A stretch of 5,278 nt of DNA from Candidatus Woesearchaeota archaeon (GTDB lineage: Archaea > Nanobdellota > Nanobdellia > Woesearchaeales > DSVV01), in the NCBI GenBank assembly GCA_016215305.1, contig JACRKI010000156.1, positions 1 to 5,278 on the forward strand, in the 5' to 3' direction. The number at the start of each line of letters is the position of its first letter. Position 1 is the first letter of the stretch. The notes under the pieces were generated by a model. The model saw only the letters and a program-made list of their open reading frames with translations, was not told the origin of the DNA and made no database searches. Positions 4,851 through 5,278 of this stretch are shown here, piece after piece. The translations under genes and the position numbers were made by a program.

Positions 4851-5278
4851 ATGGATAAAGAAACAGCAGGAACACAAACGAGAACACAGGGAAAACCATC
4901 AATTCAGATAAAGAAAAGCACGTTGGTGCGAACTGCAAAATACGCAGGAGTTGGCGCAGGAGTCCTTTTCGTGGGATATGTCACTATGCACAGCAATGCC
5001 GCGCGGTTGATAGAATCATATATGGATGGTTTTTTAGAGAAGATTGTAGGAATTGAGAGGACAATTGAGAATCCTGCTGATACTATTGAAGCGAAGATAG
5101 AAGATACCTATAGCAGTGTAGAAAAAATATTTAGCGCGAACAAAAACAGGATGGGGCAGGGATTGTATAATGGGATTATGTTTGACATAAAGAAAAGAAG
5201 TGATGGTTTGGAAGATGTTTTCCTGCAAAATGGAAAAGGAACAGAAGTGGCGCGATATGTAAAAGAAGCGTTGAATCC
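4851..5278 (+). CDS. Membrane-anchored protein of unknown function, partial (C-terminus off the right edge)
   Basis: The frame is open for 142 codons to the edge. I do not recognise the family from this part. Residues 1-30 are polar and basic (MDKETAGTQTRTQGKPSIQI, then KKSTLVRTAK). Residues 31-46 are a Gly/Val-rich hydrophobic helix (YAGVGAGVLFVGYVTM) resembling the anchors of the PBP and the 178-aa protein in style. Residues 50-100 are charged and probably helical or coiled coil (IESYMDGFLEKIVGIERTIE onward). From about 101 (MGQGLYNGIMFDIKKRSDGL) a folded domain may begin. The stop of the PBP gene is 2 nt upstream, so the two are co-transcribed. A murein-processing enzyme or PBP partner is plausible from context, but no catalytic motif is visible in this portion. 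Confidence 0.85.
   Translation, partial: MDKETAGTQTRTQGKPSIQIKKSTLVRTAKYAGVGAGVLFVGYVTMHSNAARLIESYMDGFLEKIVGIERTIENPADTIEAKIEDTYSSVEKIFSANKNRMGQGLYNGIMFDIKKRSDGLEDVFLQNGKGTEVARYVKEALN

Overview
The window reads as a cell-envelope locus from an uncultivated prokaryote. Genes sit in two divergent pairs, with one convergent junction between them. Every protein I can support has a hydrophobic, membrane-anchoring segment. Two proteins are recognisable: a complete class A penicillin-binding protein (PBP; peptidoglycan glycosyltransferase plus transpeptidase) and an Amidase_3-type N-acetylmuramoyl-L-alanine amidase. One builds murein-like polymer and the other cuts it. The remaining proteins are unrecognised small or partial membrane proteins.

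Layout: (1) 301 down to the left edge, minus strand: a TTG-started, membrane-anchored protein, truncated by the window. (2) 302-493: divergent promoter region. (3) 494-1336, plus strand: the amidase. (4) 1337-1621: AT-rich convergent intergenic region with a perfect 14-bp inverted repeat and no gene. (5) 2538 down to 1622, minus strand: a three-gene operon encoding a 178-aa anchored protein with three exact-period 16-residue repeats, a 40-aa membrane miniprotein, and a 76-aa protein whose start overlaps the miniprotein's stop. (6) 2539-2652: second divergent promoter region. (7) 2653-4848, plus strand: the PBP. (8) 4851 to the right edge, plus strand: a co-transcribed membrane-anchored protein, truncated by the window.

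The two divergent promoter regions share sequence. TACTACATAA(G/C)TT lies exactly 41 nt upstream of ATGGAAAAAA in both the amidase and PBP genes. TATAAAC, 0 or 2 nt, then TTATGTTG occurs in both regions and, read on the minus strand, carries TTTATA in front of the leftward genes. This points to co-regulation of synthase, hydrolase and the unknown membrane proteins, and it also guides the choice of start codons.

Taxonomy is uncertain. TTTATA/TTTATATA boxes about 55-60 nt before the leftward genes, possible near-leaderless rightward genes and GGTGA-type ribosome sites fit an archaeon, perhaps a DPANN-type lineage. TATACT also fits a bacterial -10 box, so a bacterium (for example a reduced-genome one) is not excluded. 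If the host is archaeal, a complete bifunctional PBP with a co-regulated amidase would be the most notable point in the window.
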